Source: Bacillus sp. MM2020_4 (lineage in GTDB: Bacteria > Bacillota > Bacilli > Bacillales > Cytobacillaceae). From it: 64,000 nt of DNA. The translations under genes and the position numbers were made by a program. The stretch covers positions 33,597 to 97,596 of the forward strand of contig NZ_JAANMZ010000010.1 in NCBI RefSeq assembly GCF_011250555.1, in the 5' to 3' direction. The notes beneath the pieces are model-generated. The model made no database searches and was not told the DNA's origin. It saw only the letters and a program-made list of their open reading frames with translations. Position 1 is the stretch's first letter, and each line of letters opens with the position of its first letter. This document shows, in pieces, positions 17,782-27,158 of the stretch.

Positions 17782-19260
17782 TTGGAAAAGGTCGATATTT
17801 TTAAAGATATTGCCGAAAGAACAGGCGGTGATATTTATTTAGGCGTAGTAGGAGCTGTACGAACAGGAAAATCAACATTTATTAAAAAATTTATGGAGCT
17901 TGTTGTTTTACCGAATATACACAGTGAGGCTGAAAGATCCCGTGCACTTGATGAGCTGCCGCAAAGTGCTGCGGGAAAAACAATTATGACAACTGAGCCT
18001 AAATTTGTCCCAAATCAGGCGGCCACTGTTCATGTTGATGAAGGCCTGAATGTGAATATCAGACTTGTAGACTGTGTAGGGTATACCGTTCCAGGGGCAA
18101 AAGGCTATGAGGATGAAAATGGTCCGAGAATGATCAATACGCCTTGGTATGAAGAGCCGATTCCATTTCATGAAGCCGCTGAAATTGGCACAAGAAAAGT
18201 TATCCAAGAACATTCCACCATTGGGGTAGTGGTTACAACGGATGGAACAATTGGTGAAATCCCTAGAAGCAACTATATTGAAGCGGAAGAAAGAGTGATA
18301 AATGAGTTGAAGGAAGTTGGTAAGCCATTTATTATGGTAGTGAACAGTGCGCAGCCATACCACCCAAGCACGGAAACACTGAGATCAAGTCTGGCTGAGA
18401 AATATGATATCCCTGTAATTGCCATGAGTGTGGAAAGTATGCGTGACAGTGACGTTCTCAACGTTCTCCGTGAGGCATTATACGAGTTCCCAGTGCTTGA
18501 AGTTAATGTCAACTTACCAAGCTGGGTTATGGTCCTGCGAGAAAACCATTGGCTCCGTGAAAGCTATCAGGAGGCAGTGAAAGAAACAGTAAAAGATATC
18601 AAGAGATTACGAGATGTGGACTATGTTGTCCAACAGTTTAGTGACTTTGAATTTATTGAGCGGGCTGGGTTAGCTGGTATTGAAATGGGCACAGGGGTGG
18701 CTGAAATTGATTTAATTGCTCCGGATGAATTATATGATGATATTTTAAAAGAGATCGTAGGGGTAGAAATCAGAGGGAAGGATCATCTGCTGGAACTAAT
18801 GCAGGATTTTGCTCATGCCAAAGCCGAATATGATCATATTGCGGATGCTTTAAAAATGGTCAAACAAACAGGCTATGGGATTGCTTCACCTACATTAGCT
18901 GATATGAGTCTTGAAGAACCGGAAATCATCCGCCAAGGAGCAAGATTTGGAGTGAGACTGAGAGCAGTAGCTCCATCGATTCATATGATTAAAGTTGATG
19001 TTGAATCGGAATTTGCCCCAATTATTGGCACAGAAAAACAAAGCGAAGAGCTTGTCCGCTATTTAATGCAGGACTTCGAGGACGATCCACTATCGATTTG
19101 GAATTCCGATATCTTTGGGCGCAGTTTAAGTTCCATTGTCCGTGAGGGAATCCAAGCCAAGCTATCCTTGATGCCGGAGAATGCAAGATATAAATTAAAG
19201 GAAACATTAGAGAGAATCATAAATGAAGGATCTGGAGGCTTAATAGCCATTATCCTCTAG
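17782..19260 (+). CDS. spoIVA: stage IV sporulation ATPase SpoIVA
   Basis: 492 residues, the usual length. The N-terminal TRAFAC-type domain has the Walker A motif GAVRTGKST (about 24-32), a DCVG Walker B-like segment and VVTTDGTIGEI; NSAQPYHPS takes the place of the GTPase NKxD. SpoIVA hydrolyses ATP to polymerise into the basement layer of the spore coat, anchored by SpoVM on the forespore. The C-terminal domain ends in GSGGLIAIIL, the surface-contacting tail. TTG start after GGGAGGGG. Made in the mother cell. Confidence 0.97.
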   Translation: MEKVDIFKDIAERTGGDIYLGVVGAVRTGKSTFIKKFMELVVLPNIHSEAERSRALDELPQSAAGKTIMTTEPKFVPNQAATVHVDEGLNVNIRLVDCVGYTVPGAKGYEDENGPRMINTPWYEEPIPFHEAAEIGTRKVIQEHSTIGVVVTTDGTIGEIPRSNYIEAEERVINELKEVGKPFIMVVNSAQPYHPSTETLRSSLAEKYDIPVIAMSVESMRDSDVLNVLREALYEFPVLEVNVNLPSWVMVLRENHWLRESYQEAVKETVKDIKRLRDVDYVVQQFSDFEFIERAGLAGIEMGTGVAEIDLIAPDELYDDILKEIVGVEIRGKDHLLELMQDFAHAKAEYDHIADALKMVKQTGYGIASPTLADMSLEEPEIIRQGARFGVRLRAVAPSIHMIKVDVESEFAPIIGTEKQSEELVRYLMQDFEDDPLSIWNSDIFGRSLSSIVREGIQAKLSLMPENARYKLKETLERIINEGSGGLIAIIL

Positions 19261-19264
19261 CTGT

Positions 19265-19290
19265 CGACTCCCATTAGGAGTCTTTTTTTT
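19265..19290 (+). terminator. terminator after spoIVA
   Basis: GACTCC and GGAGTC pair around CATTA, followed by eight T. Confidence 0.85.
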
Positions 19291-19372
19291 GCGATTTTCC
19301 CATCAATAGAGTCAAAAATGGTAGAATTTTGTTGAATGAAAGAAAAGATTACCATTATTTCATGAAATCTTC

Positions 19373-19399
19373 TTGATATGCTTAATTGATTATGATAAT
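19373..19399 (+). promoter_or_regulatory. possible distal promoter for hbs
   Basis: TTGATA, a 15-base spacer and GATAAT. The 352-base gap before hbs holds this, an inverted repeat at 19485-19524 and AT-rich sequence; no coding frame is seen. Confidence 0.3.
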
Positions 19400-19484
19400 C
19401 TTTTAACAGAATTACGTTATAGTGCTTGAATCCTTTATTTCATAGGGTTTTCAATAAAAAAGTAGATTTACCTAAGCAAGAGTA

Positions 19485-19524
19485 GTCATAATGTATTACT
19501 TTGGTAATAAAACCGCGCTATGAC
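19485..19524 (+). repeat. nested inverted repeat in the hbs leader
   Basis: GTCATA/TATGAC form outer arms and ATTAC/GTAAT inner arms. In RNA this would be a two-part hairpin about 90 bases before the hbs start; in DNA it may be a protein site. Confidence 0.4.
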
Positions 19525-19612
19525 GTATAGAAATTAGAAAAATTGTTTAGAAATGTAGATAAGTAATCTTATTTACGAATCTTGATAATTTATTTGGGAG
19601 GAGGTGAATGGC

Positions 19613-19885
19613 ATGAACAAGACTGAACTTATTAATGCAGTAGCTGAAGCAAGCGAGCTTTCTAAAAAGGACGCTACTAAAGCAGTTGATGCTGTTTTTG
19701 ATGCGATTTTAGATGCTTTAAAAAATGGTGATAAAGTCCAATTAATCGGTTTTGGTAACTTTGAAGTACGTGAGCGCGCAGCGCGTAAAGGTCGTAACCC
19801 TCAAACTGGCGATGAAATTGAAATCGCTGCTAGCAAAGTACCAGCTTTTAAACCAGGTAAAGCGCTTAAAGACGCAGTAAAATAA
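19613..19885 (+). CDS. hbs: histone-like DNA-binding protein HU (HBsu)
   Basis: 90 residues, the standard HU length. Start at the ATG after [25 protein letters not shown] begins the helical dimer domain; [21 protein letters not shown] is the beta-arm with the Arg/Lys and Pro that intercalate in DNA. Essential nucleoid protein; made as a dimer. It stands alone between a long leader and a strong terminator. Confidence 0.97.
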   Translation: MNKTELINAVAEASELSKKDATKAVDAVFDAILDALKNGDKVQLIGFGNFEVRERAARKGRNPQTGDEIEIAASKVPAFKPGKALKDAVK

Positions 19886-19921
19886 TTACATAATTATTGC
19901 TTTAAGCGGCATGCTAAAAGC

Positions 19922-19956
19922 AAAAAGGTCATGGGAAATTCCATGGCCTTTTTTCT
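19922..19956 (+). terminator. terminator after hbs
   Basis: AAAAGGTCATGG and CCATGGCCTTTT pair around six bases, then T-rich sequence. Confidence 0.9.
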
Positions 19957-19965
19957 TTTGTGGAA

Positions 19966-20052
19966 AAGGGACTGAGCGTCGCAAAAGCGAATTCAAGCTC
20001 TGCTCACACCGCCTTTATTAGGTGACTACGGCTCGTTCGCTAATTTTATTTC
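19966..20052. repeat. GC-richer intergenic segment, possible repeat remnant
   Basis: Between the hbs terminator and the folE promoter lies a patch with short GC-rich words (GAGCGTCGC, GACTACGGCTCGTTCGC) unlike the surrounding AT-rich sequence. Like 3650-3716 it ends in GCTCGT...GCnA..TTTT. No coding frame. Confidence 0.25.
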
Positions 20053-20090
20053 CATGGTAGGGTTGAGAGTTGATGCTCATGTTAGATTTT

Positions 20091-20120
20091 TTGCCTGTAA
20101 AGATGGGATTATGCTAAGAT
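20091..20120 (+). promoter_or_regulatory. promoter for folE-mtrB
   Basis: TTGCCT, 18 bases, then TGCTAAGAT (extended -10), about 45 bases before the folE start. Confidence 0.5.
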
Positions 20121-20166
20121 GTAGTTGTTGTCTATACTTGATTGATATCCATAGGAGGAATTTAGT

Positions 20167-20730
20167 ATGCCAGAAGTGAACCGTGCCCAAATCGAAGATG
20201 CGGTACGTTTAATATTAGATGCAATCGGTGAAAACCCAAATCGAGAGGGATTGCTAGATACACCAAAAAGAGTGGCAAAAATGTATGAAGAAGTGTTCAG
20301 CGGATTAAATGAGGATCCAAAACAGCATTTTGAAACTATTTTTAGCGAAGACCATGAAGAGCTAGTGTTAGTAAAAGATATTCCATTTTATTCGATGTGT
20401 GAACACCATCTCGTCCCGTTCTTCGGAAAAGCGCATGTCGCTTATATTCCACGAAATGGGCGTGTCACTGGTTTAAGTAAATTAGCAAGGGCAGTAGAGG
20501 CAGTTGCCAAAAGGCCACAACTACAAGAACGGATTACCTCGACCATAGCAAACAGCATGATGGAGAAATTAGAACCGCATGGGGTAATGGTCGTAGTCGA
20601 AGCAGAGCATATGTGCATGACGATGCGCGGTGTAAAAAAACCTGGCTCGAAAACAATAACTACAGCTGTTCGTGGCGTTCTTGCAGATGATGCCATCGCC
20701 CGCTCTGAAGTACTCTCCTTAATTAAATAA
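20167..20730 (+). CDS. folE: GTP cyclohydrolase I
   Basis: 187 residues (mtrA of B. subtilis). It opens the GTP ring to dihydroneopterin triphosphate, the first step of folate synthesis. Zinc ligands are visible in MCEHHLVPF and [19 protein letters not shown] is the family signature. Forms a decamer in the cytoplasm. RBS TAGGAGGAA. It pairs with mtrB, as in B. subtilis where the two make a dicistronic operon that links folate and tryptophan control. Confidence 0.96.
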   Translation: MPEVNRAQIEDAVRLILDAIGENPNREGLLDTPKRVAKMYEEVFSGLNEDPKQHFETIFSEDHEELVLVKDIPFYSMCEHHLVPFFGKAHVAYIPRNGRVTGLSKLARAVEAVAKRPQLQERITSTIANSMMEKLEPHGVMVVVEAEHMCMTMRGVKKPGSKTITTAVRGVLADDAIARSEVLSLIK

Positions 20731-20768
20731 TAGTAACGGCAATTTCTAATATATTTGGGGTGATTAGA

Positions 20769-21005
20769 ATGGAAAAGCGCAATCAGCAAAATAATGATTA
20801 CATTGTCATAAAAGCTATCGAGGATGGTGTCAATGTTATTGGATTAACACGAGGAACAGATACGAAATTTCATCATTCAGAAAAGCTTGATAAAGGAGAA
20901 GTTCTTATAGCTCAATTTACTGAGCATACTTCAGCAATTAAAATTAGGGGAAATGCAAAAATTTTGACACAGTTTGGTGAACTTGAAAGTGAAATGAAGA
21001 AATAA
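20769..21005 (+). CDS. mtrB: TRAP, trp RNA-binding attenuation protein
   Basis: 78 residues from the ATG after GGGGTGAT; a GTG three codons upstream is less likely. An 11-mer ring protein that, when loaded with tryptophan, wraps a series of GAG/UAG repeats in RNA. The RNA-contacting KIRG motif (AIKIRGNA), the tryptophan pocket residues in [12 protein letters not shown] and the HTSAIK strand are all present, so it should be functional. Its classic target, the trp operon, is missing from the aro cluster 6 kb downstream. Confidence 0.95.
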   Translation: MEKRNQQNNDYIVIKAIEDGVNVIGLTRGTDTKFHHSEKLDKGEVLIAQFTEHTSAIKIRGNAKILTQFGELESEMKK

Positions 21006-21091
21006 GAATCGTATTTTTGCCAAATTGGTAATAATTCAATGAAGCATTGAGATGATTATTTTGTGAAATCCTGCCCATATGATGCCTTTTA

Positions 21092-21100
21092 TGTTATAAT
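21092..21100 (+). promoter_or_regulatory. extended -10 promoter for hepS
   Basis: TGTTATAAT, perfect extended -10, about 120 bases before hepS; -35 is poor. Confidence 0.5.
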
Positions 21101-21219
21101 GATGTCTGCCTTATAGGAGCCAGATGTTTATTTTTTCTTCATTATGGGCACGAGTTTTTCCTTTAAATAGAAAATTAAGTACATAAATATTTTACTTCGG
21201 GGAAGCAAGGGTGATTAGC

Positions 21220-22032
21220 GTGCAGGATATTCGACAAAAATATACAATTATCAGGGAGCAGATTGAAAAAAGGGCCTATGACTCATATTTGCTCGCATAT
21301 ATTGAAACTCCAATTATTGATGAAGATAAGCTCCTTATCCTCATCTCCATAATGGACCGACTCGAATTGTCCTTTAGCGAAATCAAGAACTATGCATTGT
21401 CAACGATGTTAATACAAATTGCCCTTGATACCCATGAACATATTTCCAATGCATCAAAGGATGAAAAAAGTCGTCAATTAACTGTTCTTGCCGGGGATTA
21501 TTTCAGTGGTTTGTATTATAAACTACTTGCTGAATCGGAAGATATCATGATGATTAAATCCCTTTCAAAAGGGGTCAAAGAGGTCAATGAAAATAAGATT
21601 TTTATTTACCATAATAAACTTGAGGGAATAGAAAGATTGATGACAAGCATTATGCGGATTGAAAGTTCATTGCTAACAAAGCTCTCTGATTATTTCAAGG
21701 TAGATTTTTGTAATGATTTTCTTGCTCATTTATTTTTGTTTAAACGGTTACTGCATGAAAAAAAGCAATATTTTCAATCGGAAAGATCCGTTTTATTTGA
21801 ATCATTGAAGATCATGAGCTTCCCTGGTAATGAAGCGAGGCTGGAAGAATTGTCAAGTGGACAGCGGAATCACTTAGTACAGGTTTGCGACCACTATTTG
21901 GAACTTTCGAAACAAGTGATTGAAAAGGGATTAAAACAGCTCCCTTATTTAAATGACTTGCTTGAAAATAGGGTTTCGTTACTGTTGAAGCAATTTCAGC
22001 CAAATGCAAAATCTTTTGTGGAAGAAGGGTAA
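21220..22032 (+). CDS. hepS: heptaprenyl diphosphate synthase component I
   Basis: 270 residues from the GTG preceded by AAGGGTGAT (a GTG three codons earlier is in frame). Non-catalytic small subunit of the two-part enzyme that makes the C35 side chain of menaquinone-7. It lacks DDxxD motifs, as expected, and has the HepS helical region LTVLAGDYFSGLYYKLLAE (about 87-105). Operon hepS-menG-hepT is conserved in Bacillus; the overlap-like spacing (three bases to menG) suggests coupled translation. Confidence 0.9.
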   Translation: MQDIRQKYTIIREQIEKRAYDSYLLAYIETPIIDEDKLLILISIMDRLELSFSEIKNYALSTMLIQIALDTHEHISNASKDEKSRQLTVLAGDYFSGLYYKLLAESEDIMMIKSLSKGVKEVNENKIFIYHNKLEGIERLMTSIMRIESSLLTKLSDYFKVDFCNDFLAHLFLFKRLLHEKKQYFQSERSVLFESLKIMSFPGNEARLEELSSGQRNHLVQVCDHYLELSKQVIEKGLKQLPYLNDLLENRVSLLLKQFQPNAKSFVEEG

Positions 22033-22035
22033 ATC

Positions 22036-22740
22036 ATGCAGCAATCGAAAGAACAACGCGTTCATAATGTGTTTGAAAAGATATCTGATAACTACGATAA
22101 AATGAACTCGGTTATTAGTTTTCAGCAGCACATTAAGTGGCGAAAAGACACCATGAAAAGAATGAATGTTAAGCCTGGTTCAAAAGCTCTTGATGTTTGT
22201 TGCGGAACGGCCGATTGGACCATTGCCTTGGCTGAGGCAGTTGGCACTAATGGGGAAGTAACAGGTTTAGACTTTAGTCAAAATATGTTAAATGTAGGGA
22301 TTGAGAAGGTTAAAGGACTTGGGCTGAAACAGGTTCATTTAATCCATGGTAACGCGATGGAACTTCCTTTCCCTGATAACAGTTTTGATTATGTAACGAT
22401 TGGTTTTGGGTTAAGGAATGTTCCGGATTACATGCAGGTATTGAAAGAAATGCATCGCGTGGTTAAACCGGGGGGAATTGCTGTTTGTCTTGAAACGTCA
22501 CAGCCTACTTTAGTCGGATATAAGCAGCTTTATTATTTTTACTTCCGCTATATTATGCCGTTATTTGGAAAGTTGTTAGCGAAAAGCTTTCGGGAATATG
22601 CGTGGCTCCATGAATCCGCACGCGATTTTCCAGGAATGAAGGAGCTTGCCAAAATGTTTGAGCAAGCTGGCTTTAAAGACGTAAAATTCAAGAGTTATAG
22701 TGGCGGTGCGGCGGCTGTGCATATCGGCAAAAAAAATTAA
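22036..22740 (+). CDS. menG: demethylmenaquinone methyltransferase
   Basis: 234 residues. SAM-dependent methyltransferase that carries out the last menaquinone step. SAM motif [11 protein letters not shown] (about 50-59), GLDFSQNML and the UbiE signatures [17 protein letters not shown] and GFGLRNVPD are all clear. Product menaquinone serves the qcrABC complex encoded 12 kb downstream. Confidence 0.96.
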   Translation: MQQSKEQRVHNVFEKISDNYDKMNSVISFQQHIKWRKDTMKRMNVKPGSKALDVCCGTADWTIALAEAVGTNGEVTGLDFSQNMLNVGIEKVKGLGLKQVHLIHGNAMELPFPDNSFDYVTIGFGLRNVPDYMQVLKEMHRVVKPGGIAVCLETSQPTLVGYKQLYYFYFRYIMPLFGKLLAKSFREYAWLHESARDFPGMKELAKMFEQAGFKDVKFKSYSGGAAAVHIGKKN

Positions 22741-22783
22741 TTCTTTATAGTTGAAGACAGGATGAAAAGCTGGGTGAATACGT

Positions 22784-23746
22784 ATGAAATTAAAAATGAT
22801 GTATTCATTTTTGAATTCGGATATTAACATAATCGAAAAAGAACTGGAAGAGACAATACAAACTGAGTCTATTCTTTTGAAACAGGCTTCAATGCATACC
22901 TTACAAGCCGGAGGAAAAAGAATTCGTCCTGTTTTTGTTTTACTTGCAGGTAAATTTGGCCAATATGATATACATGTAATGAAAAATGTTGCTGTGGCTC
23001 TTGAACTCATTCATATGGCGTCCCTTGTCCATGATGATGTTATTGATGATGCGGATCTCCGCAGAGGCCAGCCAACAGTCAAATCAAAATGGGATAATAA
23101 AATCGCGATGTATACCGGCGACTTTGTTTTTGCCCTTGCATTAGAATTAATGACAAATATCGAAAAACCTGCTGCCCATAAAATACTGGCAAACACCATT
23201 GTTGAAGTAACAGTAGGGGAAATTCAGCAGATTAAAGACAAATACCGATTTAATCAAAACCTTCGGGATTATCTTCGTCGTATTAAAAGGAAAACAGCTT
23301 TGTTAATTGCAGTAAGCTGCCAATTAGGGGCAATTGCTGCGGGGGTAGAAGAAGTCTTTCATAAGCGGCTATTCCGTTTTGGTTATTATGTAGGAATGTC
23401 TTATCAAATCATCGATGATATTTTAGATTTTACTTCAACTGAGAAGGCATTAGGAAAGCCCGCGGGCAGTGATCTTTTACAAGGGAATATTACGGCACCG
23501 GCTCTTTTCGCAATGGAAACGGACGAGATTAAGAGGGAAATTGAAAAAGTAAATGAGAATATGACCCCCAAGGAAATTTCTACCATTATTTCTCTTATCA
23601 AACAATCTGGTGCCATCGAGAAATCATTTGCTTTAAGTGATCAGTATTTAAATAAAGCGTTGGCTATATTAGAAGAACTGCCAGAAAATAAAGCTAAAAA
23701 AACACTGCAGGATATTGCGAAATATATTGGCAGACGGAAATTCTAG
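22784..23746 (+). CDS. hepT: heptaprenyl diphosphate synthase component II
   Basis: 320 residues, catalytic trans-prenyltransferase subunit that works with HepS. Both aspartate-rich motifs are present: HDDVIDDAD (about 76) and QIIDDILDF (about 206), with GGKRIRP substrate Arg residues near 45. The N-terminus begins at MKLKMMYSFLN; B. subtilis HepT carries a longer N-terminus upstream of this point, but here no ribosome site supports one. Confidence 0.94.
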   Translation: MKLKMMYSFLNSDINIIEKELEETIQTESILLKQASMHTLQAGGKRIRPVFVLLAGKFGQYDIHVMKNVAVALELIHMASLVHDDVIDDADLRRGQPTVKSKWDNKIAMYTGDFVFALALELMTNIEKPAAHKILANTIVEVTVGEIQQIKDKYRFNQNLRDYLRRIKRKTALLIAVSCQLGAIAAGVEEVFHKRLFRFGYYVGMSYQIIDDILDFTSTEKALGKPAGSDLLQGNITAPALFAMETDEIKREIEKVNENMTPKEISTIISLIKQSGAIEKSFALSDQYLNKALAILEELPENKAKKTLQDIAKYIGRRKF

Positions 23747-23789
23747 CATATATCCTAGAATTTAAAAAAAGAGCCTAAACATTTCCATG

Positions 23790-23818
23790 TTGCTAAATAT
23801 TCAAAAAAGTGATAACAT
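23790..23818 (+). promoter_or_regulatory. sigma-A promoter for ndk
   Basis: TTGCTA, 17 bases, TAACAT, about 60 bases before the ndk start. Confidence 0.5.
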
Positions 23819-23879
23819 TTTCCATGGATTGTTCTCTGAAGATACAATCAATATACATAATCAATTAGGAGTGGAATTC

Positions 23880-24326
23880 ATGGAAAAAACTTTTTTAATG
23901 GTAAAGCCAGATGGAGTACAGCGGAATCTTATTGGAGAAATCGTTGCACGCTTTGAAAGAAAGGGCTTTCAATTAGTTGGGGCTAAATTAATGAGCATTC
24001 CAACTGAGCTTGCTGAAGAGCATTATGGCGAACATAAGGAACGACCATTCTTTGGAGAATTAGTAGATTTCATTACTTCTGGCCCTGTTTTCGCAATGGT
24101 ATGGCAAGGAGAGAATGTAATTGCTACCGCTCGTCAAATGATGGGAGCGACGAATCCAAAGGATGCAGCACCTGGGACTATTCGTGGAGACTTTGGTCTA
24201 ACAGTCGGTAAGAATGTGATTCATGGTTCTGATTCACTTGCTAGTGCAGAGCGTGAAATTGGTTTGTTTTTTAAAGATACTGGGGTAGTCGAGTACTCTA
24301 AGGTAGTCAACGAATGGATTTATTAA
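23880..24326 (+). CDS. ndk: nucleoside diphosphate kinase
   Basis: 148 residues from the ATG after TTAGGAGTGG; upstream in-frame codons lack a ribosome site. Transfers the gamma-phosphate of ATP to nucleoside diphosphates through a phosphohistidine, visible in NVIHGSDS (His near 115). The N-terminus [15 protein letters not shown] is the family signature. In B. subtilis cheR follows; here a terminator and then aroC follow instead. Confidence 0.97.
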   Translation: MEKTFLMVKPDGVQRNLIGEIVARFERKGFQLVGAKLMSIPTELAEEHYGEHKERPFFGELVDFITSGPVFAMVWQGENVIATARQMMGATNPKDAAPGTIRGDFGLTVGKNVIHGSDSLASAEREIGLFFKDTGVVEYSKVVNEWIY

Positions 24327-24336
24327 TCTAACATGT

Positions 24337-24375
24337 AAAAGGCACTTGTATTTAACGATACAAGTGCCTTTTTTG
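24337..24375 (+). terminator. terminator after ndk
   Basis: AAAAGGCACTTGTAT and ATACAAGTGCCTTTT form a fifteen-pair stem around six bases. Confidence 0.93.
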
Positions 24376-24476
24376 TAATCGTATTCAAAAATTATCTGAA
24401 TTATTATACTATGTTTATTAAGCATGATATGATATATTGATACATAATTCTTTAATGAGTTGAAGGGGGAAAGAGT

Positions 24477-25655
24477 ATGGGAATGAGATACCTAACGGCT
24501 GGGGAATCCCATGGGCCGCAGCTGACTACAATTTTAGAGGGTCTGCCAGCAGGAATGCCGCTAGAGGCCACAGATATTAACGATGAACTGGCTAGACGCC
24601 AAAAAGGTCATGGCCGTGGAAGACGCATGCAAATAGAAAAAGATACTGCAGAAATTGTTTCTGGTGTTCGTCATGGAAAAACACTGGGTTCGCCAATTGC
24701 TTTAGTCGTGAAAAATAATGACTGGAAGCACTGGACAAAAATTATGGGTATTGAGGCTATTGAAGAAGGAGAAGTGGAAGAAATAAAGCGAAAGGTAACT
24801 CGGGCAAGACCTGGCCATGCTGATTTAAATGGTGCGATTAAATATGGTCATCGGGATATGAGAAATGTTCTGGAGCGGTCTTCAGCACGGGAGACAACTG
24901 TTCGAGTGGCAGCAGGTGCTGTTGCCAAAAAGCTTTTGTCCTTATTAGGAGTTGAACTTGTTGCACATGTGATCGAAATTGGCGGAATTAAGGCGAATGT
25001 AGATCCTTCCTTAACGATAGCTAACTTAAAAGAGCGTACAGAAAGTTCTCCGGTAAGAGTAGCAGATCCAAATGTAGAGCAGGAAATGATGAATGCAATC
25101 GATGAAGCAAAGAAAAACGGTGACTCCATTGGCGGGGTTGTTGAGGTTATTGCGACAGGAATGCCGGCTGGAGTAGGAAGCTATGTTCATTACGATCGTA
25201 AATTAGATGGGAAATTAGCGGCAGCTATTATGAGTATTAATGCATTTAAAGGTGTAGAGATTGGTATAGGGTTTGAAGCGGCAAGAAAGCCTGGAAGTGA
25301 AGTCCATGATGAGATTCTTTGGGACCAGGAAAGAGGATATTACCGCAAGACAAACCGGCTTGGCGGGTTCGAAGGCGGGATGACCACAGGGATGCCTATT
25401 GTAGTCAGAGGTGTAATGAAACCAATCCCAACACTATATAAACCATTAATGAGTGTTGATATCGAAACGAAAGAGCCGTTTGCTGCGAGTGTTGAACGGT
25501 CTGATAGTTGTGCTGTACCTGCTGCAGCCGTTGTAGCAGAGCATGTCGTAGCTTGGGAGCTTGCGAACGCCCTTGTTGAACAATTTTACAGTGACCGTTT
25601 TGATACCTTTGCTGAAGAAATAAATAGACAGCGTGAATATGCGAGGGAGTTTTAA
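24477..25655 (+). CDS. aroC: chorismate synthase
   Basis: 392 residues (called aroF in B. subtilis). FMN-dependent last step of the shikimate pathway. GESHGP at the N-terminus, [12 protein letters not shown] (phosphate binding) and [16 protein letters not shown] are the three family signatures. Start ATG after AAGGGGGAAAGAGT. First gene of the aroC-aroB-aroH-hisC-tyrA-aroA block; the aroB start overlaps its stop by one base, indicating translational coupling. Confidence 0.96.
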   Translation: MGMRYLTAGESHGPQLTTILEGLPAGMPLEATDINDELARRQKGHGRGRRMQIEKDTAEIVSGVRHGKTLGSPIALVVKNNDWKHWTKIMGIEAIEEGEVEEIKRKVTRARPGHADLNGAIKYGHRDMRNVLERSSARETTVRVAAGAVAKKLLSLLGVELVAHVIEIGGIKANVDPSLTIANLKERTESSPVRVADPNVEQEMMNAIDEAKKNGDSIGGVVEVIATGMPAGVGSYVHYDRKLDGKLAAAIMSINAFKGVEIGIGFEAARKPGSEVHDEILWDQERGYYRKTNRLGGFEGGMTTGMPIVVRGVMKPIPTLYKPLMSVDIETKEPFAASVERSDSCAVPAAAVVAEHVVAWELANALVEQFYSDRFDTFAEEINRQREYAREF

Positions 25656-26725
25656 TGGAAACCATTCAAATCGAAACAGCCTCAAAAAAATACCCTGTAT
25701 TTGTTGGCGAAGGGGTTAGAAAGGAGCTTAGCCCTTTTTTAACCAATCATTTTACTGATCTTACACGAATATTAATTATAACAGACGAAACCGTTGCAAA
25801 AATTCATCTTGATAAATTATTGTTCACTTTAAAACAGTGGAATCCGGTGGTATATACCGCACCAGGTGGTGAAAAGGCAAAAACTTTTGAAGTATTTTAT
25901 GATGCCTTATCAACCGCACTCGAAAACCGCTTGGATCGGAAATCTGTCATTCTTTCATTCGGCGGCGGTGCAATAGGGGATTTATCGGGTTTTGTTGCTG
26001 CCTCCTATATGCGGGGCGTCCCATTTATACAAGTTCCTACCACCATCCTAGCGCATGATAGTGCTGTGGGTGGGAAAGTAGCAATCAATCATCCACTTGG
26101 AAAGAATATGATTGGAGCTTTTTATCAGCCTGAAGCTGTTTTTTATGATTTGGAACTGTTAAAAACGTTGCCAATTCAGGAAATCCGATCGGGGTTTGCT
26201 GAGGTTATTAAACATGCCCTTATTGCGGATCCGGATTTCTATCAATGGTTAAAGACAAATATTCAGGATTTGCATTCTTTACCATTGACGCAAATATCAG
26301 GCTCTTTGGTAAAGGGGATAAGAATAAAAAACGAATTTGTCTCAGAGGATGAAAGAGAAACTGGTGTCCGCGCCTTTTTGAATTTAGGGCATACACTTGG
26401 ACATGCCATTGAAGCAGAAATGGGTTATGGGAACTTTACCCATGGGGAAGCGGTTATGATTGGGATGATTTTTGCATTAAAATTAAGCCAAAAACTGCTG
26501 GGGCTTTCATTCCAATTAAACGAGTTTATTGAATGGGTTAAAACGTTGGGGTATGTAACCACCATACCCGCGCAACTATCGTTTGAAAGCCTGATTAGCA
26601 AAATGAAACAGGATAAAAAGTCTGTAGGCGAGTCCATTCACTTTGTCTTATTGGATAAAGTAGGACAGCCTAGGCTTCTGGAAATAACTGAACCAGTATT
26701 ATTGGAAGAACTAAAAAGTTTTTAA
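25655..26725 (+). CDS. aroB: 3-dehydroquinate synthase
   Basis: 356 residues. NAD- and Zn-dependent cyclisation of DAHP to 3-dehydroquinate. NAD-binding GGGAIGDLSGFVAA (about 103), HDSAVGGKVAIN (about 132) and the zinc-site LGHTLGHAIE (about 248) are present. The TAATG overlap with aroC couples the two genes. Confidence 0.96.
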   Translation: METIQIETASKKYPVFVGEGVRKELSPFLTNHFTDLTRILIITDETVAKIHLDKLLFTLKQWNPVVYTAPGGEKAKTFEVFYDALSTALENRLDRKSVILSFGGGAIGDLSGFVAASYMRGVPFIQVPTTILAHDSAVGGKVAINHPLGKNMIGAFYQPEAVFYDLELLKTLPIQEIRSGFAEVIKHALIADPDFYQWLKTNIQDLHSLPLTQISGSLVKGIRIKNEFVSEDERETGVRAFLNLGHTLGHAIEAEMGYGNFTHGEAVMIGMIFALKLSQKLLGLSFQLNEFIEWVKTLGYVTTIPAQLSFESLISKMKQDKKSVGESIHFVLLDKVGQPRLLEITEPVLLEELKSF

Positions 26726-26746
26726 TTAAAAAAAGGGGGATTTTTC

Positions 26747-27118
26747 ATGATTAGAGGGGTGAGGGGAGCAACGACGGTTAGCACAAATACTGAAGAAGCA
26801 ATTGTCTCTGCGACAGAGGAGCTTCTGGCTAAATTAATTGAAGTTAATCATATTCAACCCGATACCGTCGCCTCGATTTTGATTTCTACCACTGAGGATG
26901 TTAATGCGGCGTTCCCTGCTAAGGCATTGCGGAAATTCGCAGGATGGACGTATGTACCAGTAATGTGTATGCGGGAAATTCCTGTTCCTAATTCTCTGGA
27001 AATGTGCGTAAGAATTATGATGCACGTAAATACAGGCAAACCACAGGAAGAAATTGTCCATGTATATTTAAAGGATGCAAAGGTGTTAAGACCAGACCTT
27101 GGCAGTAGTTTAGTGTAG
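26747..27118 (+). CDS. aroH: chorismate mutase, AroH type
   Basis: 123 residues. Monofunctional trimeric chorismate mutase making prephenate, the precursor of Phe and Tyr. Begins IRGVRGATTV with the active-site Arg; VPVMCMREIPVPNSL holds the Cys, Met and Arg of the active site. RBS AAAGGGGGA. In B. subtilis trpEDCFBA comes next; here hisC begins 40 bases after the stop. Confidence 0.95.
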   Translation: MIRGVRGATTVSTNTEEAIVSATEELLAKLIEVNHIQPDTVASILISTTEDVNAAFPAKALRKFAGWTYVPVMCMREIPVPNSLEMCVRIMMHVNTGKPQEEIVHVYLKDAKVLRPDLGSSLV

Positions 27119-27158
27119 TAATAGAATCTTAAAAATCAGATCGAATGGAGTGGGAAAA

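Noticed and set aside
17908..18363. 151-codon minus-strand frame inside spoIVA
   Set aside because: Antisense to a well-identified essential sporulation gene; no ribosome site or recognisable motif.
23747..23879. N-terminal extension of ndk from the ATG at 23787
   Set aside because: No ribosome site there, it covers the promoter, and the family starts at the ATG at 23880.
27119..27158. TRAP-binding site or T-box before hisC
   Set aside because: Only 40 bases, no series of GAG/UAG triplets and no T-box core sequence.
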